A DNA stretch of 64,000 bases from Euzebyella marina. Lineage in GTDB: Bacteria > Bacteroidota > Bacteroidia > Flavobacteriales > Flavobacteriaceae. The position numbers and the translations under genes are program-made. The notes below the pieces were generated by a model. That model had not been told where the DNA came from, searched no databases, and saw only the letters and a list, made by a program, of their open reading frames with translations. The stretch covers positions 1 through 64,000 of the forward strand of contig NZ_JACYFK010000001.1 in assembly GCF_014855515.1 (NCBI RefSeq). Reading direction: 5' to 3'. Each line of letters begins with the position of its first letter. Positions within the stretch are counted from its first letter, which is position 1. Positions 44,872 through 55,266 of the stretch are shown here, in pieces.

Positions 44872-45441
44872 ATGAAAAAGATTAAATTTTTAGCGGTTCC
44901 TTTGTTGGTCGTTTTGTTCTTCAGCTCCTGTTCTTCGGTACAGGTTTTATCAGACTACGATAGAGAGGCCGATTTCAACACTTATAAATCCTATGCTTTT
45001 TATAAAACAGGCATCGATAAGGCCCAAATTTCTGATTTGGATAAAAAAAGAATTTTGCGCGCCATCGAAAACGAAATGTCAAAACGCGGTTTTGTAAAAT
45101 CTCAAAATCCGGATATTCTGGTGAGCATTTTCACCAAAGAAAAAGAACAAGTAGACATTTATAACAATTACTGGGGAGGCGCCTTTGGATGGGGCTGGAG
45201 CCCTTACTATTGGGGTGCCGGTTGGGGCCCTGGCTGGGGAGGCAACAACGTAAGCACCCGTACCGAAGGATCCTTATACATCGACCTTATAGATTCCAAC
45301 ACTAAAGAATTGGTCTGGCAAGGCAAAGGTGTAGGAAACTTGGGCAACATTGCCAATATCGAGAAGAAAGAAGCTCGAATCAGAGAGTTTGTAGCTGAAA
45401 TATTGATGCAATACCCACCTAATACTGTTGCAGCTAGATAA
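44872..45441 (+). CDS. DUF4136 lipoprotein
   Basis: The 189-residue protein has a lipobox Cys at 20 (FSSC), then the DUF4136 domain (VQVLSDYDREADFNTYKSYAFY at the start, then RAIENEMSKRGFVKSQNPDILVSIF). A Gly/Trp/Tyr-rich loop, residues about 101-124, interrupts it. A strand TEGSLYIDLIDSNTKELVWQGKG completes the domain. The protein is membrane-tethered in the periplasm. Its function is unknown. A strong terminator follows 24 bases after the stop. Confidence 0.88.
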   Translation: MKKIKFLAVPLLVVLFFSSCSSVQVLSDYDREADFNTYKSYAFYKTGIDKAQISDLDKKRILRAIENEMSKRGFVKSQNPDILVSIFTKEKEQVDIYNNYWGGAFGWGWSPYYWGAGWGPGWGGNNVSTRTEGSLYIDLIDSNTKELVWQGKGVGNLGNIANIEKKEARIREFVAEILMQYPPNTVAAR

Positions 45442-45465
45442 TATTTTGGAGTTTTATTCAATTGA

Positions 45466-45496
45466 AATGCCCTCGAAATTCGAGGGCATTTTTTTG
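45466..45496 (+). terminator. Intrinsic terminator
   Basis: An 11-bp stem (AATGCCCTCGA with TCGAGGGCATT), a 3-base loop and a long T-run after the DUF4136 gene. Confidence 0.9.
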
Positions 45497-45572
45497 CAAT
45501 TGTATATCAGTAAATATCATTTTTTAAAGCACTAATTCTTCATTTTGTAACTTTGTAGAAAGTCGTTTTGCC

Positions 45573-47333
45573 ATGTCGTACGAAAGCAATCCTGTTCTTG
45601 ACAAACTACCTCAACATCTTAGGCAATACATTAAACCCCAAGACTATGAGCATTATTCGGCCATTGACCAAGCCGTGTGGCGCTATGTCATGAGAAAGAA
45701 TGTTGACTATTTGAGCAAAGTGGCTCATGATAGTTATCTCCAAGGATTGAAGAAAACAGGTATTTCCATTGAGAATATTCCAAATATGTACGGCATGAAC
45801 CGCATTTTGAAAGAAATTGGGTGGGCCGCAGTTGCCGTGGATGGTTTTATTCCTCCGGCTGCGTTCATGGAATTTCAGGCCTATAATGTGCTGGTCATCG
45901 CTTCCGACATTCGCCAATTGGAACATATCGAATATACCCCCGCTCCCGACATCATTCATGAGGGAGCAGGCCACGCCCCCATTATAGCTAACCCAGAATA
46001 TTCAGAATACCTCAGAAGGTTTGGCGAAATAGGTTGCAAGGCCATTTCAAGCGGTAAAGACTTCGAGCTTTATGAAGCGGTAAGACACCTTTCTATAATC
46101 AAGGAAGCCAAAGGAACTCCCGAAGAAGAAATTGCCCTAGCTGAAAAACGAATAGAAGATTTACAACAAAACATGGGTGAGCCCAGTGAAATGGCCCTCA
46201 TACGCAACCTGCATTGGTGGACGGTTGAATACGGACTCATAGGCACCATCGATGACCCAAAAATTTATGGGGCAGGGCTTCTATCCTCTATAGGAGAGAG
46301 CGCATGGTGTATGACCGAAAATGTAAAAAAAGTACCTTATTCGATTGAAGCGGCCTACACATCGTTTGACATTACCCAACCCCAACCTCAACTCTTCGTA
46401 ACTCCTGATTTTGCTTTCCTAAGCCAGGTTCTTGAAGATTTTGCCAATACGATGGCTTTACGAACTGGAGGCTTAAGCGGTATTAAGAAGCTTATCGCCT
46501 CAAAAGAACTAGGCACTATCGAGTTAAGTACCGGTCTTCAAATATCGGGCAATTTTCAATCTGTCATTGAGCACAACGGGAAACCGGTTTATGTGCAGAC
46601 AGAGGGAAAAACCGCCCTAGCCTTTCGTGAAAAGGAACTTGTTGGCCATAGCACCCATCGTCATTACAATGGTTTTGGTTCTCCTTTAGGAAAATTAAAA
46701 GGCATAAACATCGCCATTGAAGATATGGGGCCTCGAGATTTAAAAGCCTACAATATATATGAGGGTCAGAATGTAACTTTAGAATTTGAAGGCCATATTA
46801 AAATATCTGGGGAAATCATTACAGGAACCCGAAACTTACAAGGTGAAATCATTCTAGTTACCTTTAAAAATTGTGTTGTTAAACATCAAGACAAGGTTCT
46901 CTTTCAATCGAATGATGAGCTTTACAGTATGGCGGTAGGTCAAAAAGTAGTTGCGGCATATCATGGTATTGCCGATTTGAATAGTTTCGACCTAACCAGT
47001 CACACGTTGTCGGCTACCCCGGCAAAAAAGACCGAAAGCCCTGAGCAAACGCAACTTGAAAAATTTTACGAAGAAGTCAGGCACTTTCGCGAAGGAAAAA
47101 ATCGGACCATTTCAAGACATAAGGTTTTTGATGTTATCAAAGAAAATTATCCCGAAGACTGGCTACTTTCGGTAGAATTATACGAGCTGGCCAAAACCAA
47201 TGGTGACACCGATTTCGCAAAAGATATAGCCCACCATTTAGAAAGTGTAAAACAAAACAGACCTAAATTAGGTCATCTAATAGATGATGGCCTTGAATTG
47301 GTCGACAAAAAATTTAAGACCCAAAAAATATAG
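45573..47333 (+). CDS. phhA: Aromatic amino acid hydroxylase (phenylalanine 4-monooxygenase type)
   Basis: The enzyme uses tetrahydrobiopterin, iron and oxygen to hydroxylate an aromatic amino acid, in most bacteria phenylalanine to tyrosine. The catalytic domain (about 30-310) has the iron-binding H129-EGAG-H134 in DIIHEGAGHAP and the later YGAGLLSSIGES segment. At 586 residues it is about twice the length of typical bacterial PAH (260-300). The rest (about 310-586) is beta-rich and then helical, with no ACT domain visible. A -7 box TAACTTTG lies at 45548-45555, 17 bases upstream. The CE15 gene follows at 38 bases. Confidence 0.88.
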   Translation: MSYESNPVLDKLPQHLRQYIKPQDYEHYSAIDQAVWRYVMRKNVDYLSKVAHDSYLQGLKKTGISIENIPNMYGMNRILKEIGWAAVAVDGFIPPAAFMEFQAYNVLVIASDIRQLEHIEYTPAPDIIHEGAGHAPIIANPEYSEYLRRFGEIGCKAISSGKDFELYEAVRHLSIIKEAKGTPEEEIALAEKRIEDLQQNMGEPSEMALIRNLHWWTVEYGLIGTIDDPKIYGAGLLSSIGESAWCMTENVKKVPYSIEAAYTSFDITQPQPQLFVTPDFAFLSQVLEDFANTMALRTGGLSGIKKLIASKELGTIELSTGLQISGNFQSVIEHNGKPVYVQTEGKTALAFREKELVGHSTHRHYNGFGSPLGKLKGINIAIEDMGPRDLKAYNIYEGQNVTLEFEGHIKISGEIITGTRNLQGEIILVTFKNCVVKHQDKVLFQSNDELYSMAVGQKVVAAYHGIADLNSFDLTSHTLSATPAKKTESPEQTQLEKFYEEVRHFREGKNRTISRHKVFDVIKENYPEDWLLSVELYELAKTNGDTDFAKDIAHHLESVKQNRPKLGHLIDDGLELVDKKFKTQKI

Positions 47334-47371
47334 ATGCCAATTACCTGTACCAACCTTACCCTTATTAAATT

Positions 47372-48628
47372 ATGAATATTCGCATTATTGCTACCATCTT
47401 ACTTTTTTCCGCAATGAGTTTTGCCCAATCTGAAGCTAATTATGATGAAACCAAGGTTCCTAAATTTACCTTGCCAGATGCATTGGTAACTTTTAGCGGA
47501 AATAATATTTCAGACCATGTTCAATGGGAAGCTGATAGAAGATTCGAAATATTTCAATTCTTCGAAAGACAAGTATATGGAAAGGTGCCCGGGCGTTTAG
47601 ATGAATACAGTTTTAAGCTAATTGAAGAAAGCAACGATGCCTACGGTGGCAAGGCTCGCAGAAAACAGGTGGCCATAAGCCTTAAAAAGAATAAAAAGAG
47701 CATTACCTACAATATGCTCATATACCTACCGAAAGGAAACCCAACAGCCCCCGTATTTCTAGGATACAATTTTTATGGTAACCATACCGTTACTTCTGAC
47801 CCAAAAGTACCTTTAACGAAGGCATGGGTACCTAATAATGAATCTTTCGGTATAAAAGACAACAAAGCGACCGAAGGGTCAAGAGGGGTGCGCCAACACC
47901 GATGGGCCATTGAAAAAATGTTGGATAACGGTTTTGGTCTGGCCACGATTTATTATGGAGAGGTTGACCCCGATAAAAACGATTTTTCGGATGGTGTTCA
48001 CGAACTCTTTTATACGGAAGACCAAACCAAGCCCAAGACCAATGAATGGGGTAGTATTGCAGGTTGGGCGTTTGGCCTAAGCAAGGCTATGGACTATCTT
48101 GAAAACGATGGTAATATCTCCAATGTAGTGGTCTTTGGTCATTCACGCCTAGGCAAAGCGGCTCTTTGGGCAGGTGCCACCGACAAGCGATTTGCGGGGG
48201 TTATCAGTAATAATTCAGGGTGTGGAGGTGCGGCACTCAGCAAAAGAAAATTTGGCGAAACAGTGGGTAAAATCAACACCGCCTTTCCGCATTGGTTTGC
48301 CGATAGTTTTTTGAAGTATAATGATAACGAAAAAACCTTACCGGTCGACCAACACCAATTATTGGCCTTAATTGCGCCTAGGCCTTTATATGTTGCCAGT
48401 GCTTTTGATGACCGTTGGGCGGATCCGAAAGGTGAATTTTTATCGGCGCATTATGCCTCTATGGTTTATGAACTTTACGAAAAGGAAGGTATCGCCACCG
48501 AACAGATACCAGAAGTCAACCAACCTTTACAGCATACCGTGGCCTATCATGTGCGTACCGGCAAGCATGATGTCACCGATTATGATTGGGAGCAATATAT
48601 TACTTGGGCAAAAGCTTTTATTCAATAA
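47372..48628 (+). CDS. CE15-type glucuronoyl esterase
   Basis: The 418-residue protein has a signal peptide (about 1-18, ending SFAQ) and an alpha/beta-hydrolase domain of carbohydrate esterase family 15. The nucleophile Ser258 is in FGHSRLGKAALWAGA, the family motif. The acid is probably in the NNSGCGGAALSKRKFGE segment and the catalytic His in the late QHTVAYHVRTGKHD segment. CE15 enzymes cut the ester between lignin or other alcohols and glucuronic acid on xylan, and related marine members may act on algal polysaccharides. Confidence 0.9.
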   Translation: MNIRIIATILLFSAMSFAQSEANYDETKVPKFTLPDALVTFSGNNISDHVQWEADRRFEIFQFFERQVYGKVPGRLDEYSFKLIEESNDAYGGKARRKQVAISLKKNKKSITYNMLIYLPKGNPTAPVFLGYNFYGNHTVTSDPKVPLTKAWVPNNESFGIKDNKATEGSRGVRQHRWAIEKMLDNGFGLATIYYGEVDPDKNDFSDGVHELFYTEDQTKPKTNEWGSIAGWAFGLSKAMDYLENDGNISNVVVFGHSRLGKAALWAGATDKRFAGVISNNSGCGGAALSKRKFGETVGKINTAFPHWFADSFLKYNDNEKTLPVDQHQLLALIAPRPLYVASAFDDRWADPKGEFLSAHYASMVYELYEKEGIATEQIPEVNQPLQHTVAYHVRTGKHDVTDYDWEQYITWAKAFIQ

Positions 48629-48633
48629 GGAGG

Positions 48634-49248
48634 TCAATCCTTCAGAATTAAATCGGTAAAGTTCTGGTCTACAACCTCATCTTCATAGGCCAATGTCCAG
48701 CCCATAGAATTTGTGAGTATATAAAACTTCTGCAGTTCGCTGAGCAATCTGTTTTGGGCATTTTTGCGTAAAGATGAGGCCTCAACTTTTTTCATCAATG
48801 ATGCTGTAACGTTCTTTTTGATTTTGTTATAATCGGAAGCATCGAACATATTCAAGTAATCAGAGGTAACATCATAATACTCAAAATCAGGGTTGACCTT
48901 TATCTCTGGCTCGGGTATACTCTTTATATGCAAGACTTTTTGTTCTTGATCAATTTCGAAAGTAATCTGACTTAAGTCATACGCTACGGTTACATCGGCA
49001 TTTACTACGACAAGAGCCTTCTTTTGCGCTGAAATCAAAGGCCCGAAGAGCATTTTAGAATCTTTGTAATTATATACTTCTGCAAAATGACCTTCGGTGA
49101 CAATCAACTTAGACACATTCTCTATCTGTTGCTGAATAAGCATCGAGTTTTCTTGAAGAATCGATTTCTCTTCTCCATTGTCATAGCAAGAACGAACGAG
49201 CAAAACGACAACCAAAGTGATAATAACTCCTAAAATCAATTTTTTCAT
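48634..49248 (-). CDS. DUF4230 membrane-anchored protein
   Basis: The 204-residue protein starts with one membrane helix (about 3-20, LILGVIITLVVVLLVRS) and then has the DUF4230 domain outside the cytoplasm, including the strand KALVVVNADVTVAYDLSQI and the helical segment LRKNAQNRLLSELQKFY. The function of the family is unknown. It lies downstream of GSCFA, TPR and alaS genes on the same strand, with an 84-base gap that may hold its own promoter. Confidence 0.87.
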   Translation of the reverse strand: MKKLILGVIITLVVVLLVRSCYDNGEEKSILQENSMLIQQQIENVSKLIVTEGHFAEVYNYKDSKMLFGPLISAQKKALVVVNADVTVAYDLSQITFEIDQEQKVLHIKSIPEPEIKVNPDFEYYDVTSDYLNMFDASDYNKIKKNVTASLMKKVEASSLRKNAQNRLLSELQKFYILTNSMGWTLAYEDEVVDQNFTDLILKD

Positions 49249-49332
49249 ATCATGAAATTACAATACATCTCATTTCTAAAGAAACAATATATGTACCAAA
49301 TTGATTTATGAAGTAGTAGGAATCTCAGTTTC

Positions 49333-50280
49333 TTACCCCCCAAACTTTATATGAGGATGCGAGTCTTGCAACTCTTTAATCTTGGTCTGAAGATTTTTTA
49401 AAAACTGTTGATGTGCTTCCGATTTTGGCTGAAATGGTTTGTGTGCCAGACCTTTTTGAACTGTTTCAATTTCATCCATCACTTGATAAGCTCCTTCTGA
49501 TATCCATACCATTTTGAACTTGTTCCAGATATAATCTATGGCTAGCTTATTTGGGTGAACCATATCTTCTTTATAAAACCGATAGTCTCTAAGCTCATCC
49601 ATCTGCAATTCATACGAAGGAAAATAAGAATGGCCCCTATCGACCATTGAATGCACTGCCGATATCAAATGGGCCTTGCTCCTTTGATTTTCCACAAACC
49701 CATCTTTGAGGTGTCTAACAGGTGAAATGGTAAAAATGATATTCATATTTTTATTGGCGGATTTAACCTTGTTAATCGTATTAAGTAGACTTTCCTCAAT
49801 TTCACCTATCGAAAGTAATTCTTTAATAAATTGCTTTTGAGGCACTTTATGGCAATTCGCCACAATATTTTCAGAATTTCTTTCTTTGTAAACCCAAGAA
49901 GTACCTAATGTAATGATTACGTGGGTGGCGGTCTTCAAAAAATCTGAAGTTACATCTAATGACTTGTTGAGTCGTTTCAGTAATTCATCAGGATCAAGAT
50001 CACTCAAATCTGAATGGGCATCGTAACTATGCCAAAGTCCGTTATGATGAAAAATTTCCTTTTGGTTATATGGGCGTTTCTCAACAGACCTTTGCACCAG
50101 ATTTTCTATGGCAAGAGGATGGAAAAGTATCCCAAAGGGATTGATTAGATTTGAGAATTTATAATAACCGATTTTTTTACCTATGTTCTCTGAAAAGCAA
50201 GAGCCTAAAAGTAAGATTTGACTTTTGTAATCAATTGTCGAAACCTCCTTTTTAAGCGGAATTTGTGTTTGAAGCTCCAT
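49333..50280 (-). CDS. GSCFA domain protein
   Basis: The 315-residue protein is named for the motif LGSCFSENIG (about 31-40), where the Ser could act as the nucleophile of an SGNH-like fold. Further conserved blocks are NPFGILFHP, VIITLGTSWVY, FTISPVRHLKDG and the late DMVHPNKLAIDYIW (Asp-x-x-His). No signal peptide is visible, so it is probably cytoplasmic. It starts directly at the end of the TPR lipoprotein gene, zero spacing. It is likely an esterase or acyl hydrolase; the substrate is unknown. Confidence 0.9.
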   Translation of the reverse strand: MELQTQIPLKKEVSTIDYKSQILLLGSCFSENIGKKIGYYKFSNLINPFGILFHPLAIENLVQRSVEKRPYNQKEIFHHNGLWHSYDAHSDLSDLDPDELLKRLNKSLDVTSDFLKTATHVIITLGTSWVYKERNSENIVANCHKVPQKQFIKELLSIGEIEESLLNTINKVKSANKNMNIIFTISPVRHLKDGFVENQRSKAHLISAVHSMVDRGHSYFPSYELQMDELRDYRFYKEDMVHPNKLAIDYIWNKFKMVWISEGAYQVMDEIETVQKGLAHKPFQPKSEAHQQFLKNLQTKIKELQDSHPHIKFGG

Positions 50281-51156
50281 TTATTTTTCTAAGTGCAATT
50301 TTGAGTAAGGGCTTAATCTATGAAATACTTGATAAGGATATATTTCATAAACCACTTGATCCTCATTGATGGTATTATCCGATTCAGTTTTGGCCTTCTC
50401 TACCAATTCTTTGGCCAGTTGCAAATCACCAAGGGCGTAATAACACGATGCTTTGTAAAACATTGCATCTGCAAAGTCCTCATAAACCTTGAGTGAGTTG
50501 TCAAAACATTCAATTGCTTTGCCATAATCATGAAGCTCCATAAGAACTATTCCCAAATAAAACCAGTCCATATAATGGCAGGCTTCATGCGGTGGGTCAT
50601 CAGGAAAATCTTTAAATTGTTGTTCCTTACTTTTCTCTAGAAACTCCTTTGCCTTTTCAAACTCGTTCAATTGCAAGTAGTCTAAACCAAGATAAAAGTT
50701 GTAGGTATGGTCCATTACGTAGCTATCGCCATACTTTTCTTTTACCTTCATAAATTCCTCGATTGATTCTTGGTACTCCTTGGAAAATAAACATTTCATA
50801 AAAGCACTATAGGGAAGATACCTTGCGGAGTCATACTCTACAGCCTTCGCTAAAAACGGTTTGCCGAGAGAGTACTTTCTAGCCTTATATAATGGCATTG
50901 CTTTTTGTTGCCAGAAATAAGCTGAATCGGGTTTAATTTCAAGAATGGAATCTAAAATCAGTTGCCTTTCTAATGAATAGAGCCATACGCGGTTAGCTCG
51001 TTTCCAGAGACTATCAATTTTAATTTTGTCAGCAGCGGTAATATCCACTCTCGCCAATTGACTGTCTCTTTTTGGCAAGACATTTTCAGGGTTCTTATCG
51101 GCGCATGAAGAAAAAACCAAGAAAAGTACTATTAGTTTTTTCATCATCGCTTTCAT
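50281..51156 (-). CDS. TPR-repeat lipoprotein
   Basis: The 291-residue protein has a lipobox Cys at 18 (FSSC). The real start may be the ATG at 51156 or the later one at 51144. From about residue 75 it has tandem TPR units (YLGLDYLQLNEFEKAKEFLEKS, WFYLGIVLMELHDYGKAIECFDNS, MFYKASCYYALGDLQLAKELVEKA). It should be a scaffold for protein contacts at the outer membrane. It is 4 bases after the alaS stop and abuts the GSCFA gene. Confidence 0.8.
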   Translation of the reverse strand: MKAMMKKLIVLFLVFSSCADKNPENVLPKRDSQLARVDITAADKIKIDSLWKRANRVWLYSLERQLILDSILEIKPDSAYFWQQKAMPLYKARKYSLGKPFLAKAVEYDSARYLPYSAFMKCLFSKEYQESIEEFMKVKEKYGDSYVMDHTYNFYLGLDYLQLNEFEKAKEFLEKSKEQQFKDFPDDPPHEACHYMDWFYLGIVLMELHDYGKAIECFDNSLKVYEDFADAMFYKASCYYALGDLQLAKELVEKAKTESDNTINEDQVVYEIYPYQVFHRLSPYSKLHLEK

Positions 51157-51160
51157 TTCT

Positions 51161-53773
51161 TTAGGAAATATACTCTTTAGCTTTGCTAAGTGCCTCTTCT
51201 ATACCAGCCGGGTTTTTACCGCCAGCGGTTGCGAAAAAGGGCTGACCGCCTCCACCACCTTGAATGAATTTGCCCAACTCGCGTACAATGTTACCTGCAT
51301 TCAACGATTTTTCGGCAACCAACTTTTTCGATATATAGCAAGATAATAAGGCTTTACCTTTTTGTTCCGTTCCGAAGAGCAAAAAGAGGTTGTCTTCATT
51401 GCTTCCCATCTCAAAAGATAGGTCTTTGATACCTGCAGCATCTAAATCAACTTTCTTGGCGAGAAACCGAACTCCATTAATCTCGGTAAGCTCACTTTGC
51501 AAATCGCCTTTTAAATTCTTGGCCTTTTCCTTGAGCAGTTGCTCTACTTCCTTTTTTAACTGCGAATTTTCTTCTTGTAAATAAGAGACCGTCTTGACCG
51601 GATCTTGAGCGTTGTTCAGTAACTCTTTTATCTCAGAAAGTACTTGGTGGTTTTCTGCATAGAAGTCTTTAACTGCATCAGAAGTGATGGCTTCAATTCT
51701 ACGAATACCTGCAGCCACGGCACCCTCCGACCTGATTTTAAAATGCCAGATATCCGCCGTATTCTTTACGTGGGTACCCCCACATAGTTCCATCGATTGG
51801 CCAAATCTTACCGTACGGACGGTATCACCATATTTTTCACCAAAAAGTGCCATTGCACCTTCTTCAATTGCTTCTTTCATGGGTACATTTCGGCGCTCTT
51901 CAAAAGGCAACTGACCATCGATACGGGCGTTTACAAAATTTTCTACTGCACGTAACTCATCGCTGGTCAATTTTGAAAAATGAGAAAAATCAAATCGTAA
52001 GTATTTTGAATGCACCGCAGAGCCCTTTTGCTCTACATGCGTACCAAGAATTTCTCGCAGTGCCTGATGCAATAAATGCGTAGCCGTATGGTTGGCTTCA
52101 GTTCGTTGACGTTGCTTTTTGTCGACTACCGCCTTCAAAGATTCGTTGACATGTTTGGGCAAAGTCTTACTGAAATGAACTATCTCATTATTCTCTTTTT
52201 TGGTATCGATAATGTATACCACGTCGCCATTCGGTTCTTCTAAATAACCCTTGTCCCCTACTTGCCCTCCTCCTTCAGCATAAAATGGGGTCAGGTTAAA
52301 TACCAATTGATACTGCTCACCCTGCTTTTTTGAAGTCACCTTACGGTATTTGACCACACGTACATCGGCCTCTAATCGGTCATAACCGACAAACTCCTGT
52401 TCCACATCATTTGCAAGCATTACCCAGTCTTCTTTTGATATTTCAGAAGCAGATTTTGATCGGCTCTTTTGTTCTTGCATTGCTTTATCGAAACCAGCCT
52501 CATCTAAAGAGTATCCTTTCTCGGAAAGAATCAAGGCAGTCAAATCTATGGGGAAACCATACGTATCATACAGTTCAAACGCTTTTCGCCCATCAACTTC
52601 ATTACCTTTTGTGCCAGCAATTACTTGGTCAAGAAGCACCAACCCCTGCTCTAAAGTATTCAAGAAAGAATGCTCTTCTTCTTTAATTACGTTTTCTATT
52701 AATTGCTTCTGCTCTTTTAATTCAGGAAAAGCATCGCCCATGGTATCGGTAAGTACATTTACCAACCGGAACATAAACGGACCTTTGGTATCTAAAAATG
52801 TAAAGCCGTACCGAATGGCCCTTCTCAAAATTCTACGAATAACGTACCCAGCACCTGTATTGCTCGGCAATTGTCCGTCTGCTATTGAAAATGAGACCGC
52901 CCGAATATGGTCGGCAATTACACGAATGGCAATATCTGTCTTTTCGCTTTTGCCGTACTTTTGATGGGTAATGGTTTCTATCTCGCGAATAATTGGCTTG
53001 AACACATCGGTATCGTAATTGGATTGCACTCCTTGTAAAACCATACAAAGACGCTCGAACCCCATACCGGTATCTACATGCTTTGCAGGTAGCGCTTCCA
53101 ATTGGCCATCGGCCTTTCGATTGTACTGCATGAATACCAAGTTCCAGATTTCCACTACTTGCGGATGGTCAGCATTGACCAGTGAAGCTCCAGAAACCTT
53201 TGCTTTCTCGTCGGCAGACCTGATATCTACGTGTATTTCAGAACATGGGCCACAGGGGCCTTGGTCGCCCATTTCCCAAAAGTTATCCTTCTTATTACCC
53301 ATAATGATCCGGTCTTCTGGCACAATGGCTTTCCACAAATCATATGCTTCTTGATCCAAATCAAGACCATCCTCTTTACTCCCCTCGAAAACAGAAACGT
53401 AAAGGCTATTTTTATCAATTTTAAAGACCTCTGTCAAGAGCTGCCACGACCATTGAATGGCCTCAGGCTTAAAATAATCACCAAAGCTCCAATTGCCCAA
53501 CATTTCGAACATGGTATGGTGATAGGTATCTTTGCCTACTTCTTCCAAATCATTATGCTTACCACTCACTCGCAGACATTTTTGAGTGTCTACCACTCGA
53601 GAGTTTTTAGCGACGGTATTTCCCAAAAAGAATTCTTTAAATTGGTTCATACCCGCATTGGTAAACAAAAGTGTAGGGTCATCTTTGATTACCATAGGCG
53701 CCGATGGTACTATTTTATGCTGTTTGTCGGCGAAAAAATCAAGAAATTGCTTACGGGTCTCTTTGGAAGTCAT
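51161..53773 (-). CDS. alaS: Alanyl-tRNA synthetase
   Basis: AlaS charges tRNA-Ala and edits misloaded Ser/Gly. At 870 residues it is of normal length. The N-terminal catalytic part has [19 protein letters not shown] and [14 protein letters not shown], the editing domain has the zinc site [12 protein letters not shown] with [12 protein letters not shown], and the C-terminal part is the C-Ala domain ([20 protein letters not shown]). It is divergent from the M23 peptidase gene across 101 bases. A TPR lipoprotein gene follows 4 bases downstream on the same strand. Confidence 0.97.
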   Translation of the reverse strand: MTSKETRKQFLDFFADKQHKIVPSAPMVIKDDPTLLFTNAGMNQFKEFFLGNTVAKNSRVVDTQKCLRVSGKHNDLEEVGKDTYHHTMFEMLGNWSFGDYFKPEAIQWSWQLLTEVFKIDKNSLYVSVFEGSKEDGLDLDQEAYDLWKAIVPEDRIIMGNKKDNFWEMGDQGPCGPCSEIHVDIRSADEKAKVSGASLVNADHPQVVEIWNLVFMQYNRKADGQLEALPAKHVDTGMGFERLCMVLQGVQSNYDTDVFKPIIREIETITHQKYGKSEKTDIAIRVIADHIRAVSFSIADGQLPSNTGAGYVIRRILRRAIRYGFTFLDTKGPFMFRLVNVLTDTMGDAFPELKEQKQLIENVIKEEEHSFLNTLEQGLVLLDQVIAGTKGNEVDGRKAFELYDTYGFPIDLTALILSEKGYSLDEAGFDKAMQEQKSRSKSASEISKEDWVMLANDVEQEFVGYDRLEADVRVVKYRKVTSKKQGEQYQLVFNLTPFYAEGGGQVGDKGYLEEPNGDVVYIIDTKKENNEIVHFSKTLPKHVNESLKAVVDKKQRQRTEANHTATHLLHQALREILGTHVEQKGSAVHSKYLRFDFSHFSKLTSDELRAVENFVNARIDGQLPFEERRNVPMKEAIEEGAMALFGEKYGDTVRTVRFGQSMELCGGTHVKNTADIWHFKIRSEGAVAAGIRRIEAITSDAVKDFYAENHQVLSEIKELLNNAQDPVKTVSYLQEENSQLKKEVEQLLKEKAKNLKGDLQSELTEINGVRFLAKKVDLDAAGIKDLSFEMGSNEDNLFLLFGTEQKGKALLSCYISKKLVAEKSLNAGNIVRELGKFIQGGGGGQPFFATAGGKNPAGIEEALSKAKEYIS

Positions 53774-53874
53774 AGAAAATTATAAGGTTTTTTTAATTTT
53801 AACGTTATAAACAAAACAATTTTTATATTTGTTTGTTACGTCAAAACGCCACAAAAATAGGATAAAATACATTC

Positions 53875-54852
53875 ATGTCTAAGGTAAAGTACTATTACGA
53901 TCCCGATACACTGTCGTACCGGAAAATAGAGCCCAAAAAATCACGGCGCTACCGTAATATCGCTTTATTTATTCTAGGCTCCTTTCTATTCGGACTTTTA
54001 TCACTGGTGCTTTTGATGAACACCAATCTCATCAATACACCTCGCGAGCTTTCACTTCAGCGTGAAGTAAAAAACTATGAGCTTCAATTCGACCTTCTGA
54101 ACCGTAAAATGGGTCAGATAGAAGAGGTTTTGGCCAATATTGAAGACAGAGATAACAATATCTATCGTCTGTATTTTGAGGCCAACCCAATACCCGAAGA
54201 GCAGCGCAGGGCCGGTTTCGGCGGGGTCAATCGCTACAAATCGTTAGAAGGCTTTAACAACTCAGAAATGATCAAGGCGACTACCAAGAGGCTCGATATC
54301 ATAAAAAAGCAAATGGCCATACAGTCTAAGTCTTTAGATGAAATCACTAAACTGGCCGAAGAAAAAGAAAAGTTGCTCATGGCCATACCAGCCATTCAAC
54401 CCGTAAAAAACGAAGACCTGAAACGTATGGCTTCCGGTTATGGGTGGCGTTCGGATCCTTTTACGAAGGCTCGAAAAATGCATCGTGGAATGGATTTTTC
54501 AGCACCTAAGGGCACTCCGGTTTATGCAACTGGTGATGGTAAAGTTATAAGGGCCGACAATGGTTCTTCGGGATACGGTAAGCATATTCGTATTGACCAT
54601 GGCTACGGCTACAAAACCCTTTATGGTCATTTAAGTAAATACAATGTAGATAGGGGTCAAAAAGTGAAGCGTGGAGACCTCATCGGTTTTGTTGGTAATA
54701 CCGGTCGCTCGGAAGCACCACACCTACACTATGAGGTATGGAAAGAGGAAGAGCGAATCAACCCCATCAATTTCTATTACGGAAGTTTAACGGCCAAAGA
54801 GTTTGAGAACATGCTCAAATACGCCGCACAAGAAAATCAATCTCTCGATTAA
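53875..54852 (+). CDS. M23 family metallopeptidase (membrane-anchored)
   Basis: The 325-residue protein has a short N-terminal cytoplasmic segment, a membrane helix (about 29-48), a coiled-coil region (about 60-180) and a LytM/M23 domain (about 185-300) with the metal motif H203-RGM-D207 and HLHYEV (H283, H285). It should cut peptide cross-links of the cell wall. The last base of its TAA stop is the first base of the MerR gene ATG, a coupled overlap. A -7 box TATATTTG at 53824-53831 may serve it. Confidence 0.93.
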   Translation: MSKVKYYYDPDTLSYRKIEPKKSRRYRNIALFILGSFLFGLLSLVLLMNTNLINTPRELSLQREVKNYELQFDLLNRKMGQIEEVLANIEDRDNNIYRLYFEANPIPEEQRRAGFGGVNRYKSLEGFNNSEMIKATTKRLDIIKKQMAIQSKSLDEITKLAEEKEKLLMAIPAIQPVKNEDLKRMASGYGWRSDPFTKARKMHRGMDFSAPKGTPVYATGDGKVIRADNGSSGYGKHIRIDHGYGYKTLYGHLSKYNVDRGQKVKRGDLIGFVGNTGRSEAPHLHYEVWKEEERINPINFYYGSLTAKEFENMLKYAAQENQSLD

Positions 54853-55181
54853 TGCAGATAGAGCTACCTGAAAAAAGATATTATGGCATTGGTGAAGTAG
54901 CCAAGGCTTTTGGCGTAAACACTTCACTTATTCGTTTTTGGGAGAAAGAATTCGACGCCTTAAAGCCCAAGAAAAACGCCAAGGGCAATCGTAAATTCAC
55001 TCCTCAAGACATCGATAACCTAAAGCTTATCTACCATTTGGTGAAAGAACGGGGCTTTACGCTTGACGGTGCCAAAACACATCTGAAAGAAAACCGCCAG
55101 AAAACTCTCGACAACTACGAAATCATCGATAAATTAGAGCGTATTAAATCTGAGCTCATAAAAATCAAAGAGCAATTGTAA
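54852..55181 (+). CDS. MerR-family transcriptional regulator
   Basis: The 109-residue protein has a MerR-type winged HTH at the N-terminus (YGIGEVAKAFGVNTSLIRFWEKEF at about 11-34), followed by the wing NAKGNRKFTPQDIDNLK and a short C-terminal coiled-coil. It lacks an effector domain and Cys for metals. Its ATG shares a base with the peptidase stop codon. Such a stable peptidase-MerR pair is common in Flavobacteriaceae; its target is not known. Confidence 0.88.
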   Translation: MQIELPEKRYYGIGEVAKAFGVNTSLIRFWEKEFDALKPKKNAKGNRKFTPQDIDNLKLIYHLVKERGFTLDGAKTHLKENRQKTLDNYEIIDKLERIKSELIKIKEQL

Positions 55182-55266
55182 CTTATCACTACTACTTGCG
55201 TCATATCGGTGAAGAACACAAATTCATCACGTACACTATTAACTATATAACTAAAACACAGTAATC

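Noticed and set aside
53231-53785. 184-codon + strand frame opposite alaS
   Set aside because: Shadow of alaS; the AlaS protein is continuous and has all motifs.
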